The notes: generated by a model from the sequence alone, not told the origin. A stretch of 23,700 nt of DNA from a bacterium (GCA_016930435.1 JAFGGQ010000055.1:1-23700); one strand, 5' to 3'; numbered from the stretch's first letter, positions 6,940-15,178 are shown. Program-made: numbers and translations.

Positions 6940-8094
6940 ATGGAATATGACCTTTCCCGAACCAGGGTTATTTTTGAACAGTACGTAATCCCCCAGTACC
7001 GGGTGAGCTTTTTCCAGAAGCTCGCAGAGAGGGTTGATCTGGTGGTTGTTGCCAGCCAGGATAAAGCCGTAGATGGGATTAATGACCTTCAACACAACCT
7101 CCCCTTCAGGACAATGCGTATTCCAGAGGATGAGGCTCAAAGCGGTTGGCATCCCTCTATCCTGAAGGTGCTTGCGGATCAGCAGGCGGCGGTTTATGTA
7201 TCCTGGTCCTGGCCTCTGCTCAAGAACCTTTCCGACCCTCGGGCTTACTCCGAGTTGAAACTCCTGGGTGTGAAAACCATCTGGATGGGATGCGACGGGT
7301 ATCATCTCCGGAAATTCTGGCCCGAGCGCTTAAGGCAGTTGCTCCCATGGAGATTTTCTGAAACCCTTCGCAATCTGCGTATTTTCTCCAGGGTCGATGG
7401 TTTTGTGGCTCATTCCTCGCACATGGCAAAATACCTGAACCTGGTGAGATTTGTACCACGACACAAGATAACTTTAGCCCACAATGCCGTAGATAATTCC
7501 CGGCTGACCGAACTCTATCATTTATGGAATGATGGAAAAAAGCCACGTAAAGCGCATCGTATTGTTTTCGTGGGAAGGCTTTCCGGAGGCAAAAACCTCA
7601 AGGTTCTTTTACAGGCATTTGCGGGAGTGCGAAAATCTTATAAAGATGCCGAGTTGGTGATTATTGGCGAGGGGTCTCAGCAGGAGGCTTTGGAAAACCA
7701 AGCCGGGCGGTTGGGACTAGGCAAAGCCCTCCGCCTTAAGGGCGGGATCTACGATCAGGATCAGTTGGCCTGGGACCTCTACCAGGCTTCATTATTCGTG
7801 CTTCCTGGTCTGGGCGGATTGGGACTGAACAGCGCTATGGCCATGGGACTGCCTCTTGTCGCTTCATACGCTGACGGCACCGAGGACGATCTCATAATAC
7901 CGGGCTACAACGGCTGGCGGTTCAACGACTCTGCACAGGCCCTCTGCAAAATCATCCTCGAAGCCTTTGACAACCCGGAACGCCTCAGGGTCATGGGCAA
8001 ACGATCAGCAACTATGGTAGAACAGCGCTTTAACCTGGATAATATGATCGAAGGTTATTTGGATAGAATAAATAAAGTACTTAAACAGAGGTAA
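6940..8094 (+). CDS. GT4-like glycosyltransferase lacking the EX7E glutamates
   Basis: GT-B transferase. VFVGRLSGGKNLKVLLQAF (209-227) carries the conserved Arg and Lys that contact donor phosphates, and IIGEGSQQEAL (241-251) follows. The donor loop reads LPGLGGLGLNSAMAMGLPLV (288-307). At the EX7E positions there are Gly (290) and Ser (298), so both usual glutamates are absent. This 'PGxxGLxxxxAMAxGLP' version occurs in a recognised GT4-like subgroup, so it need not be inactive. ATG 6940 is preceded by GAGG with about seven bases spacing, and the gap to the previous gene is four bases. 384 aa is typical. The sugar transferred is unknown. Confidence 0.82.
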   Translation: MEYDLSRTRVIFEQYVIPQYRVSFFQKLAERVDLVVVASQDKAVDGINDLQHNLPFRTMRIPEDEAQSGWHPSILKVLADQQAAVYVSWSWPLLKNLSDPRAYSELKLLGVKTIWMGCDGYHLRKFWPERLRQLLPWRFSETLRNLRIFSRVDGFVAHSSHMAKYLNLVRFVPRHKITLAHNAVDNSRLTELYHLWNDGKKPRKAHRIVFVGRLSGGKNLKVLLQAFAGVRKSYKDAELVIIGEGSQQEALENQAGRLGLGKALRLKGGIYDQDQLAWDLYQASLFVLPGLGGLGLNSAMAMGLPLVASYADGTEDDLIIPGYNGWRFNDSAQALCKIILEAFDNPERLRVMGKRSATMVEQRFNLDNMIEGYLDRINKVLKQR

Positions 8095-8099
8095 AGAGA

Positions 8100-8882
8100 A
8101 TGAGATTATTCAAACATAAAACCCTTCCGGACGGCCGGGTTATGCTTAACCTGGGCTGCGGAAACAGATATCACAAGGACTGGACCAATATTAATCTATT
8201 TAAATATTGTGAAGCCATGATCAGTTACGACGTTCTGCGAGGTATCCCCTTCCCCGCCGATACTTTTGACGTGGTTTATCATTCCCATCTACTGGAACAT
8301 GTTGACCGGGACGAGGGGGCAACTCTCCTTCGGGAATGCCACCGGGTACTAAAACCCCAGGGGATAATAAGGGTGGTGGTTCCCGATCTGGAATACCTGG
8401 TCAGGGAATACCAGGAGGGATTGCGCCTGGCACGCGAAAACGGTGATACAAAGGAATATGATTTCGCCCTGCTTAATTTTTTAGATCAGATGGTCCGGAA
8501 TAAGCAGGGAGGATACCTGGCAGATTTCCTTAAGGATCCCCGAAATTATGATTTTATGGTTAAAAAGATCGGTAAGGAAAATGCTGATCACTGGCAAAAA
8601 AATATTACCAGTTACGAGGACGATGTCAAGGGCTCTCCCCTGAATCGCCTGAAAAAAATTTTCCCCAAGGATCTGGGCCCCGATCAAACCGGGGAATTGC
8701 ATAAATGGATGTATGATTCCTACTCACTTAAACGGGCCTTAAAGGAGGCTGGCTTCAAAGATATCAGGGAAATGACCTATAACCAAAGCAATATCAAGGA
8801 TTGGAACGAATTTGAACTGGATTGCAATCCGGATGGCAGCTCTTATAAGTACGATAGTATCTTTATGGAAGCCTTAAAATAG
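8100..8882 (+). CDS. Class I SAM-dependent methyltransferase, COG4627-like
   Basis: Motif I is intact (MLNLGCGN, 15-22). It is followed by IPFPADTFDVVYHSHLLEHV (49-68) and HRVLKPQGIIRVVVPDLEYL (81-100), the typical signature of predicted methyltransferases common in glycan loci. A 70-80 residue insertion rich in charged residues (about 105-195) precedes KWMYDSYSLKRALKEAGF, where such proteins end. It resembles an intact relative of the divergent protein at 5105-5743. AGAGG lies eight bases before the ATG, and the gap to the previous gene is five bases. Probable substrate: a hydroxyl or carboxyl on a sugar of the exported polymer (inference). Confidence 0.83.
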   Translation: MRLFKHKTLPDGRVMLNLGCGNRYHKDWTNINLFKYCEAMISYDVLRGIPFPADTFDVVYHSHLLEHVDRDEGATLLRECHRVLKPQGIIRVVVPDLEYLVREYQEGLRLARENGDTKEYDFALLNFLDQMVRNKQGGYLADFLKDPRNYDFMVKKIGKENADHWQKNITSYEDDVKGSPLNRLKKIFPKDLGPDQTGELHKWMYDSYSLKRALKEAGFKDIREMTYNQSNIKDWNEFELDCNPDGSSYKYDSIFMEALK

Positions 8883-8901
8883 TAATAATCTGGTGGGATC
8901 G

Positions 8902-9582
8902 ATGAACTTTAAACCTGGAAAAAGCTTGAAAAGCCGCTGGAAGGCCTGGAAGAATAACCATTATCAGAAAAAATACAACCTTCGTTTCGTACCCCCCTGT
9001 TACTATATTCTTGATAACCTTGACCCCCATAGCATTATGGTCGATGTGGGCACCGGAAACAATGCCGATTTTTCATCTAATATGATAGCTCTATATGGAC
9101 TGAAAAGCTATGGATTCGACCCTACCCGAAAGCATCACAGCGAATTAAAAAAAATAGAAGCCGGCTTGAATGGAAAATTTACCTTCTACGAATATGCACT
9201 AACTTCTGAAAGGGGAACTTTTCTTTTCCATGAAACAGCCGAAAATATCAGTGGGTCCTTCCTGAAGGATCATCGAAATGTAAAAAATGATACTATAACC
9301 AGTTACCAGGTTAAAGCAATAACCCTGATGGACATTTTTAACCTGCTTGAAGTTGAGTTCATTGACCTGCTCAAGCTGGATGTAGAAGGTTTAGAATATG
9401 ATGTATTGAGTTCTGTCGATAAGGTTCTCCTTTCGAAAATAGGCCAGTTGGTGGTGGAATTCCACCATGACTCAGTGGAGCGCTTCGGCATAGAAGATAC
9501 TGTGAGGATCATTCAGATGATGAGCAAGGCCGGCTTCCGGGTTTATACTCTGGACCAGGTCAATTACCTTTTTTTCAAATAG
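8902..9582 (+). CDS. FkbM-family methyltransferase
   Basis: FkbM-type SAM-dependent O-methyltransferase, a family named for a macrolide 31-O-methyltransferase and very common in O-antigen loci. The hallmark IDLLKLDVEGLEYDVLSS (154-171) is present, with motif I MVDVGTGN (46-53), YGFDP as the acidic strand (70-74) and VVEFHHD near the end (184-190). The frame opens at GTG 8893, but ATG 8902 has GGTGG five bases upstream and gives 226 aa, so it is chosen. The next gene begins one base after the stop. Likely role: 2-O-, 3-O- or 4-O-methylation of a sugar residue; position and sugar cannot be read. Confidence 0.88.
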   Translation: MNFKPGKSLKSRWKAWKNNHYQKKYNLRFVPPCYYILDNLDPHSIMVDVGTGNNADFSSNMIALYGLKSYGFDPTRKHHSELKKIEAGLNGKFTFYEYALTSERGTFLFHETAENISGSFLKDHRNVKNDTITSYQVKAITLMDIFNLLEVEFIDLLKLDVEGLEYDVLSSVDKVLLSKIGQLVVEFHHDSVERFGIEDTVRIIQMMSKAGFRVYTLDQVNYLFFK

Positions 9583-9583
9583 T

Positions 9584-10816
9584 ATGGATAAACTGAAGAT
9601 ATTGCATATTAATACTACGGACAAGGTTGGAGGAGCGGCGATGGCTGCTTATCGCCTTCACCAGGAGTTCAACCGAGAGCATGACTCCTATATGTTAGTA
9701 GGCCATAAAACAGGCGATGAATTGAAGATCCTTCAAATTCCTACATACTCCCGGAACCTCCGGCGGATCACGGACAGGATGCAGAATTTCACCGGCTGGA
9801 GTGAGCTGTTTCACCAGTCCTACTTCTGGTTCATTAATCCCGGGAACTTTAAAAACTTTGATATTATTCAGTTGCATAACATTCATGGCGGATATTTTAA
9901 TATTTACTCGCTGAGTCGCCTGCTTAAATATAAAAAGGTGGTATGGACGCTTCACGATATGTGGGCAATGACCGGCCATTGTGCTTATGCCTATGATTGC
10001 CGTGGCTGGGAAAATGCCTGCAGGCAATGTCCCCACCTGAACTACTACCCGCCGGTAAAACGGGATTGGTCTAATATCGCCTTCAATATCAAACGAAAAT
10101 TGCTCAGCCATCCCTCTCTCTATCTGATCGCCCCTTCCCGCTGGCTGAAGGGACTGGTCGAAGATGGGATGCATCCCCGCAATGAGATCCATCTGATCTA
10201 TAATGGTATAGATACCGGGATTTTTAAGCCATTGGATAAGGCGCTCCTGCGGGAAAAACATGGCCTCAAAAAGGATGCTAAGGTGATTATCTTCAGTGCG
10301 GTGGGCAGGGACAACCCCCAAAAGGGTTTCAGCTACCTGTTAAAAGCGCTTGAACAACTTTCCGCAAAAGATGATATCACCCTGCTTATCACAGGGGATA
10401 ACCGGGATATTGCTCTGAATGGGCAGGGATTTAAGATTGTCAATCTTGGTTACATTGCATCCGAAGAGCAGATGGCAGAATATTACTCCTGTGCAGACCT
10501 CTTCCTGTTCCCTTCGCTTGCGGACAATTGCCCCCTGGTAGTACTGGAAGCCATGGCCTGCGGACTGCCGGTGATCAGCTTTAAAACCGGCGGAATCCCG
10601 GAACTGGTAGAACACCTGAAATCCGGTTATCTGGCTGAGTACAGGGCCTTACCCGATCTTGTCAATGGTCTCGAATTATTCCTAAATAGTGCTCCCCTCC
10701 GCACCCGGGCCGGTAAATACGCCCGGGAAAAAGCGCTACGGGAGTTTTCATTAGAAAAACAAACCCAAAATTACCTTGACTGTTATTTTCAAATATTGAC
10801 AGGAGGTGATCCATGA
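9584..10816 (+). CDS. GT4 glycosyltransferase with four-cysteine insert (WcaC-like)
   Basis: GT-B retaining transferase. The N-terminal domain opens with ILHINTTDKVGGAAMAAYRL (6-25) and carries the subgroup signature WTLHDMWAMTGHCAY (121-135), followed by cysteines at 133, 139, 146 and 149 in a CxxCP ending; these four could bind a metal, which is inference. The C-terminal domain has FSAVGRDNPQKGF (237-249) and PSLADNCPLVVLEAMACGLP (310-329), where Asp314 and Glu322 occupy the EX7E positions; DNxP-type loops are normal in this subgroup. 410 aa is typical. The ATG follows the previous stop by one base and depends on coupling, as no Shine-Dalgarno site is visible. Confidence 0.87.
   Translation: MDKLKILHINTTDKVGGAAMAAYRLHQEFNREHDSYMLVGHKTGDELKILQIPTYSRNLRRITDRMQNFTGWSELFHQSYFWFINPGNFKNFDIIQLHNIHGGYFNIYSLSRLLKYKKVVWTLHDMWAMTGHCAYAYDCRGWENACRQCPHLNYYPPVKRDWSNIAFNIKRKLLSHPSLYLIAPSRWLKGLVEDGMHPRNEIHLIYNGIDTGIFKPLDKALLREKHGLKKDAKVIIFSAVGRDNPQKGFSYLLKALEQLSAKDDITLLITGDNRDIALNGQGFKIVNLGYIASEEQMAEYYSCADLFLFPSLADNCPLVVLEAMACGLPVISFKTGGIPELVEHLKSGYLAEYRALPDLVNGLELFLNSAPLRTRAGKYAREKALREFSLEKQTQNYLDCYFQILTGGDP
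10801..10812 (+). promoter_or_regulatory. Extended Shine-Dalgarno site, full complement of the 16S 3' end
   Basis: AGGAGGTGATCC sits directly before ATG 10813, inside the end of the previous gene. It is a perfect 12-base complement of the conserved bacterial 16S rRNA 3' end (GGATCACCTCCT). The 20 bases AGGAG-x-TGATCCATGAAAAAA are the same, apart from the x position, at the start of gmd (18315-18335). This marks the start of the downstream GT gene firmly and suggests strong initiation or re-initiation at this internal gene. Confidence 0.85.
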
Positions 10817-11976
10817 AAAAATTCCTGCTTTACTGCCCGGACCTGGGAGGCCATCGCCAGGTTTATTGCAATGTGTTTGCTGATTGGGCACTCACCAGGG
10901 GATACGAAGTTATCCTTATCTACGCCGGAAATTTTTACTACCGGGAAGGGAAACTTTTGAATGAACCACTCGAATCACCTTATATAAACTATTATAAAAA
11001 CCAACAACATATTCAGTTGATCAATGCACTGGAACAATTCGAGAACTTAAAGCTGGGCTGGGAATTCGATTATATAGGAGATTTGCAGAAGCAATTGAAA
11101 CCGGATTTGACCATCCTGGCTGATGGCATAGTATATGTCGAACCCGCTTCTATTTTAGAAGCCAAAACACCGGGCAGACTGATGCCCGGCAACACTATCT
11201 GCGTGAATCTGGGCACCGAGTTTTATTATCAGGGTTGGCTACAGCGCCGCAGGGGACTGAAAAGGCTGAAGAACATCCGGTCATTCGATAAATATATACT
11301 GTTCGATGAATATCTCTGCGCGGAGCTGGACCCTTCACGCTTCTGTTTCCTGCCCGATATCGGAATGTCCTTCAATATGAAACTCACGGATCACTACCAG
11401 AAAGAGGTAATGGAGGAGTACCGGGCTTTCGTTGACCAACACAGCCACCGGGAGATAGTATTTTACTTCGGACCGGCGAACCGACGGAAGGGATATGATA
11501 TGTTGCTTCGCCTGGTGTCCGGTGATCCTAATCTTGTTTTCGTTCACTGCGGGAAACTTGACCAGGATATTGCCAGGGAAACGGAAATCATTGAGCTGCG
11601 GGATAACCTGAAAAGTAGCCGGCGGATCTTTGAACTGAATGAATTTGTGATCGATCCCGCAATGATCACAGAATTTTTCAACTCCCCCAATTTTATGATC
11701 ATGGGGCACCATCATTATCCCCTCACCTCCGGAACAATGATCCAGGCGCTGTTCCACAATAAACCATTGATAGTCCCACAAGGGGGCCTTATGGCCCGGA
11801 GGGTAAAAGATAACAAACTGGGAGTTATCTACAAAGATGGATCCTTGAATGACCTCCTACGGCAGGTTAAATTGATGTCGGTAAATTGGGAACAATATGT
11901 TGACCCGGTGATCCGCTACAAGGAATTGTTCTGCCGTGAATCTGTTTTTAACTACCTGGACCGGGCATTAACATGA
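10813..11976 (+). CDS. Putative GT-B glycosyltransferase of unassigned subfamily
   Basis: The 387-aa protein looks like a two-domain GT-B enzyme but has no strong family signature. The N-terminus LLYCPDLGGHRQVYCNVFAD (5-24) resembles the glycine loop and helix that open GT-B acceptor domains. VFYFGPANRRKGYDMLLRLV (216-235) matches the start of a donor domain, with Arg/Lys at the phosphate-contact positions. SGTMIQALFHNKPLIVPQGG (306-325) is the donor loop, with Gln at the place of the second EX7E glutamate. No signal peptide or membrane span is present. The gene is bound to both neighbours by 4-bp ATGA overlaps, so a role in the same glycan is very likely. It could also be a degenerate or regulatory transferase. 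Confidence 0.68.
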   Translation: MKKFLLYCPDLGGHRQVYCNVFADWALTRGYEVILIYAGNFYYREGKLLNEPLESPYINYYKNQQHIQLINALEQFENLKLGWEFDYIGDLQKQLKPDLTILADGIVYVEPASILEAKTPGRLMPGNTICVNLGTEFYYQGWLQRRRGLKRLKNIRSFDKYILFDEYLCAELDPSRFCFLPDIGMSFNMKLTDHYQKEVMEEYRAFVDQHSHREIVFYFGPANRRKGYDMLLRLVSGDPNLVFVHCGKLDQDIARETEIIELRDNLKSSRRIFELNEFVIDPAMITEFFNSPNFMIMGHHHYPLTSGTMIQALFHNKPLIVPQGGLMARRVKDNKLGVIYKDGSLNDLLRQVKLMSVNWEQYVDPVIRYKELFCRESVFNYLDRALT

Positions 11977-13106
11977 GAATTCTCATCATCGATACTTATT
12001 ACGAAAGCTTTTTAGAGTCCTTCCATCGTGAATTTTTCCGTGAAGGGATGACCTATGACGAGCTTTACCGGGTTTTGATGGCTCAATTATTCGGGACGGC
12101 GGATTTCTACTCCCAAAATTTAAAAAGGCTTGGTCATCAGGCCAAAGAGGTGGTAGTTAACTACCTCCCGCTTCAAAAGCTCTGGATTATGGAAAACCTG
12201 GGACGTGACCCCGTTACTTCCCGAATTGATGGATTAGTAAATCTTCTAAAGGGCATTCCCCGCGCTCGAAGGTTATATCGCCTGCGTCAAAAAAACATGG
12301 CACATGCTTACCTCCTTAACCAGATCCGGGACTACTGCCCGGATATAATCTACATCCAGAATATGGACTACTTTAGCAATAGTTTTTTAAGCAGGTTGAA
12401 ATCCTCCGGTTACCTTATCGCAGGCCAGATAGCCCACCGCCTCTCACCCCGGATCGATCTGAAACTTTATAACCTGATCCTTACTTCATTTCCCCATTAC
12501 ATAGAGCTTTTCAGGGGTCGGGGTGTACAATCTGAATATCTCAAACTCGCGTTCGAACCAGCTATTCTAAAAGTCCTTTCACCAGTCCCTTCGCGAAATC
12601 TCGACTGCACATTTGTGGGGAGCTTCAGCCCCGAACATAATAGCTCATTGCCGCTGTTTGAAAAGTTGGCATCCAAAATCCGGTTCTTTATCTGGGGATA
12701 TGGTATTGATACTATTCCTCCGGGAAGTCCTGTTCACAAATGCTATCAGGGTCAAGCAGCAGGATTGGGAATGTACCGGATCTATGGGAGGAGTAAAATA
12801 GTTGTTAACCGCCATATCGCCGCTGCGGGAAAATATGCCAATAACATACGCCTATTCGAATCAACGGGTATGGGCGCTATGCTGCTTACCGATGAAAAGG
12901 GCAATATGGCAGACCTCTTCATACCCGGTAAAGAATGTGTTACCTATTCGAACCCTGATGACTGCGTGGAAAAAGTACAATATTACCTGGCTCATGATGA
13001 ACAGCGGGAAGCTATAGCCCAAGCAGGCAAGAAACGCACATTGGAAGAACATAACTATTTCAACAGGATGAAAGAACTTATCAAAATACTTGACAGATTG
13101 CTGTGA
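11973..13106 (+). CDS. CgeB-type glycosyltransferase (Glycos_transf_1_2 / DUF3880-like)
   Basis: The C-terminal third carries the hallmark of CgeB-like spore/glycan glycosyltransferases: NIRLFESTGMGAMLLTD (291-307), MADLFIPGKECVTYSNPDD (312-330) and HDEQREAIAQAGKKRTLEEH (341-360). The middle has CTFVGSFSPEHN (212-223), the usual start of the donor domain, and the N-terminal half contains PDIIYIQNMDY (123-133). Members transfer sugars in maltosyl-, O-antigen- and spore-polysaccharide systems; the exact donor is unknown. 377 aa is typical. It is the last gene of the first operon: a 70-bp AT-rich gap follows. The start lies in an ATGA overlap with the previous gene. Confidence 0.84.
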   Translation: MRILIIDTYYESFLESFHREFFREGMTYDELYRVLMAQLFGTADFYSQNLKRLGHQAKEVVVNYLPLQKLWIMENLGRDPVTSRIDGLVNLLKGIPRARRLYRLRQKNMAHAYLLNQIRDYCPDIIYIQNMDYFSNSFLSRLKSSGYLIAGQIAHRLSPRIDLKLYNLILTSFPHYIELFRGRGVQSEYLKLAFEPAILKVLSPVPSRNLDCTFVGSFSPEHNSSLPLFEKLASKIRFFIWGYGIDTIPPGSPVHKCYQGQAAGLGMYRIYGRSKIVVNRHIAAAGKYANNIRLFESTGMGAMLLTDEKGNMADLFIPGKECVTYSNPDDCVEKVQYYLAHDEQREAIAQAGKKRTLEEHNYFNRMKELIKILDRLL

Positions 13107-13176
13107 ATATTACTATAGAAACACAATATTTTTTTTGTAAATCAAGGACTATTAACGGGACTACAGGGGTACTATA

Positions 13177-13539
13177 ATGGAAAATCATAAGTTAGTTTTG
13201 CCCGAGCATCTAAACCAATATGGTTATCTGTTTGGGGGCCACCTTCTCCAGTGGGTTGATGAATATGCCTGGATAGCTGCTACAATAGAATTTCCGGGTT
13301 GTACTTTTGTGACCGTGGGTATGGACAAGGTGGAGTTTAAACGCAGCGTGAAAGAAGGGACCATTCTCAAGTTCATTGTGGACAAGACTCGCCGGGGGCA
13401 TACATCTTTGCAGTACCGTGTAAATGTCTATTGTCATGACCAGCGGGAGGATAAGGATTTGGTTTTCTCCGTGAATGTTACCTTTGTTCGTATTGACCAA
13501 CAGGGCAATAAGCTTCCTTTGCCCTATAAACAAGTTTAA
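13177..13539 (+). CDS. Hotdog-fold acyl-CoA thioesterase (YciA/acyl-CoA hydrolase type)
   Basis: A 120-aa single hotdog domain with the signature NQYGYLFGGHLLQWVDEYAW (13-32). Asn13, the GG pair and Asp28 correspond to the N...G..FGG...D pattern of YciA-like acyl-CoA hydrolases. VGMDKVEFKRSVKEGTIL, RRGHTSLQYRVNVY and VNVTFVRIDQQGNKLPLP follow the fold to its end. Such enzymes hydrolyse acyl-CoA to free acid and CoA in the cytoplasm. AGGGG lies seven bases before the ATG. It is separated by 70 and 104 bp from the two glycan operons, so it may be an independent gene between them. A role in controlling acyl-CoA for N-acylation of the amino sugar is only a speculation from context. Confidence 0.85.
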   Translation: MENHKLVLPEHLNQYGYLFGGHLLQWVDEYAWIAATIEFPGCTFVTVGMDKVEFKRSVKEGTILKFIVDKTRRGHTSLQYRVNVYCHDQREDKDLVFSVNVTFVRIDQQGNKLPLPYKQV

Positions 13540-13643
13540 AAGGGTTTTCCTATGGGGAGTATTTGACCATTTTTATATTTTTATCTTGAATAAGTTTAGA
13601 GATATCATTAATATTAAAGAAGGTATAATGATTTTGAGGAGGA

Positions 13644-14069
13644 ATGGAGAACGCAGGTAAAATAGAAAAGGTCGAGCATAAGGGTCGGACAATTGCCCTG
13701 ATACTCCGCAATGATTACCAGCGGGACGGCATCGAATTTGTAACTCCCCCGGAATTCTCACAGCAGTTGGCCTACATGAAACATCCCGCCGGGAAGAAGA
13801 TACAGGAGCACCGCCATCAATTAATGCTCCGTAATATTCAATATACCCAGGAAACGCTGTTTATCAAGAGGGGTAAGCTTAGGGTGGATTTTTTTGATGA
13901 CCATAACCGCTTCATAACCAGCTGCATCCTAAAAACCGGCGATGTGATACTTCTTTGTTCCGGTGGGCACGGTTTTGAATGCCTGGAGGAGACGGAGATG
14001 ATCGAGGTCAAACAGGGTCCCTATGCCGGCGATGAGGACAAGGTCCGTTTCAAGGGGGTAAGGGAATGA
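13644..14069 (+). CDS. Small cupin-fold protein of sugar-modification loci
   Basis: A 141-aa single-domain cupin. KKIQEHRHQL (51-60) gives the first metal-type histidines (56, 58), with TQETLFIKRGKLRVDFFDD (68-86) as the central strands. GDVILLCSGGHGFECLEET (99-117) contributes His109, and VKQGPYAGDEDKVRF closes the barrel. Similar cupins are common beside DegT aminotransferases in O-antigen clusters, but I know no proven reaction; it lacks the length and motifs of RmlC. GAGGAGG (13636-13642) lies immediately upstream, with the GAGG core four bases from the ATG. It overlaps the aminotransferase by ATGA, tying it to amino-sugar synthesis. It could be an isomerase, a binding protein or a regulator of that enzyme. 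Confidence 0.75.
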   Translation: MENAGKIEKVEHKGRTIALILRNDYQRDGIEFVTPPEFSQQLAYMKHPAGKKIQEHRHQLMLRNIQYTQETLFIKRGKLRVDFFDDHNRFITSCILKTGDVILLCSGGHGFECLEETEMIEVKQGPYAGDEDKVRFKGVRE

Positions 14070-15178
14070 TCCCGGTTAATGAGCCCTTTCTCGGTGACAA
14101 GGAACGCGTTAATCTTCTTAAATGTATAGAGGACAGGTGGATTTCTGCCGGGGGACCGTTTGTTGAGGAGCTTGAGGAAAAATTCAGCGCTTATATTGGA
14201 GCTGGCCGGGGTATAGCCGTATGTAATGGCACTGCAGCGATTGAGACCGCACTGTATGCAGCCGGGATTTCGAAGGGCGATAGAGTGATTCTGCCCTCAT
14301 TTACTATTATTTCATGCGCAATCGCGGTACTCCGGCGTGGAGCTGTTCCGGTGCTGGTGGATTCGCATCCCGATACCTGGAACATGAATGTTTCCCGGAT
14401 CGAAAGCAGGATAACTTCCCGTTCGAAAGCGATTATGCCGGTACACATTTATGGCGGCTGTGTGGATATGGACCCGCTGCTGGAGCTCGCCTGTAAGTAT
14501 GATCTGAGGGTAATCGAGGATGCCGCCGAGGCTCACGGAGTGGAATACCGGGGGAAAAAATGCGGGAGCATGGGCGACATCTCTGCATTCAGCTTTTATG
14601 CCAATAAGATCATCAGCACCGGTGAAGGCGGTATGGTGCTCACCAGCAGTGAGAAAATGGCCAAACTGGCTCAGAGCTACCGTAACCTGTGTTTTCTGCC
14701 CGAACAAAGGTTCTTACACCGCGATATAGGCTACAACTTCCGGATGACCAACCTTCAGGCCGCGGTCGGAGTAGCTCAATTAGAACAGATTGAGACTTTT
14801 TTGGAAATTAAAAGGAGAAACGGGCAGCTTTATGACAGCCTGTTAGGTTCAGTAGATGGCCTCGCAATCCAGCATCATCCGGACTACTGCAGGAGTAATT
14901 ACTGGATGTATGGTATTTTGCTTGATGATGCACTGGGTATCGACGCGCTGGCATTTGGCCGCAGGCTGCGGGAAAGGGGGGTGGACTCCCGGCCCTTCTT
15001 CCTGGGTATGCACCAACAACCTTGCTTCCAAAAACTTGGTCTATTCCGGGGGGAAAGCTATCCGGTAACCGAAAAACTCTCCCGTCTCGGGCTTTATCTG
15101 CCCTCCGGACTGACCCTCACTGAAAATCAAATCCATATTGTCTGTGAGGCAGTAAAGGATGCTCTGGTTAGGTTATGA
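14066..15178 (+). CDS. per: DegT/DnrJ/EryC1 aminotransferase, probable GDP-perosamine synthase
   Basis: PLP-dependent sugar aminotransferase. The predicted reaction is GDP-4-keto-6-deoxy-mannose + glutamate to GDP-perosamine + 2-oxoglutarate. The PLP lysine is Lys181 in FSFYANKIISTGEGGMV (175-191), very close to the FSFFxNKTITTGEGG of E. coli O157 Per and Caulobacter perosamine synthases. Asp152 in VIEDAAEAHG (149-158) contacts the PLP pyridine. IGYNFRMTNLQAAVGVAQLE and SRPFFLGMHQQPCF also match that subgroup. gmd, which makes the substrate, lies 3.1 kb downstream on the same strand. 370 aa is normal. ATGA overlap with the cupin, with G-rich ribosome-binding bases just before. Other GDP- or dTDP-4-keto sugar aminotransferases remain possible. 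Confidence 0.8.
   Translation: MIPVNEPFLGDKERVNLLKCIEDRWISAGGPFVEELEEKFSAYIGAGRGIAVCNGTAAIETALYAAGISKGDRVILPSFTIISCAIAVLRRGAVPVLVDSHPDTWNMNVSRIESRITSRSKAIMPVHIYGGCVDMDPLLELACKYDLRVIEDAAEAHGVEYRGKKCGSMGDISAFSFYANKIISTGEGGMVLTSSEKMAKLAQSYRNLCFLPEQRFLHRDIGYNFRMTNLQAAVGVAQLEQIETFLEIKRRNGQLYDSLLGSVDGLAIQHHPDYCRSNYWMYGILLDDALGIDALAFGRRLRERGVDSRPFFLGMHQQPCFQKLGLFRGESYPVTEKLSRLGLYLPSGLTLTENQIHIVCEAVKDALVRL

Noticed and set aside
9695-10321. Minus-strand open frame of 208 codons inside the four-cysteine GT4 gene
   Set aside because: It lies wholly opposite a well-supported glycosyltransferase with conserved motifs and has no recognisable content.
13106-13136. AATATT ... AATATT followed by eight Ts as a terminator of the first operon
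   Set aside because: The stem would be six A/T pairs with a 13-base loop, too weak for an intrinsic terminator. The position is suitable, but the evidence is insufficient.
13624-13629. Perfect TATAAT before the cupin gene as a -10 box
   Set aside because: It is only 15 bases from the start codon, which would put transcription initiation inside the ribosome site, and no -35-like hexamer lies at 16-18 bp spacing.
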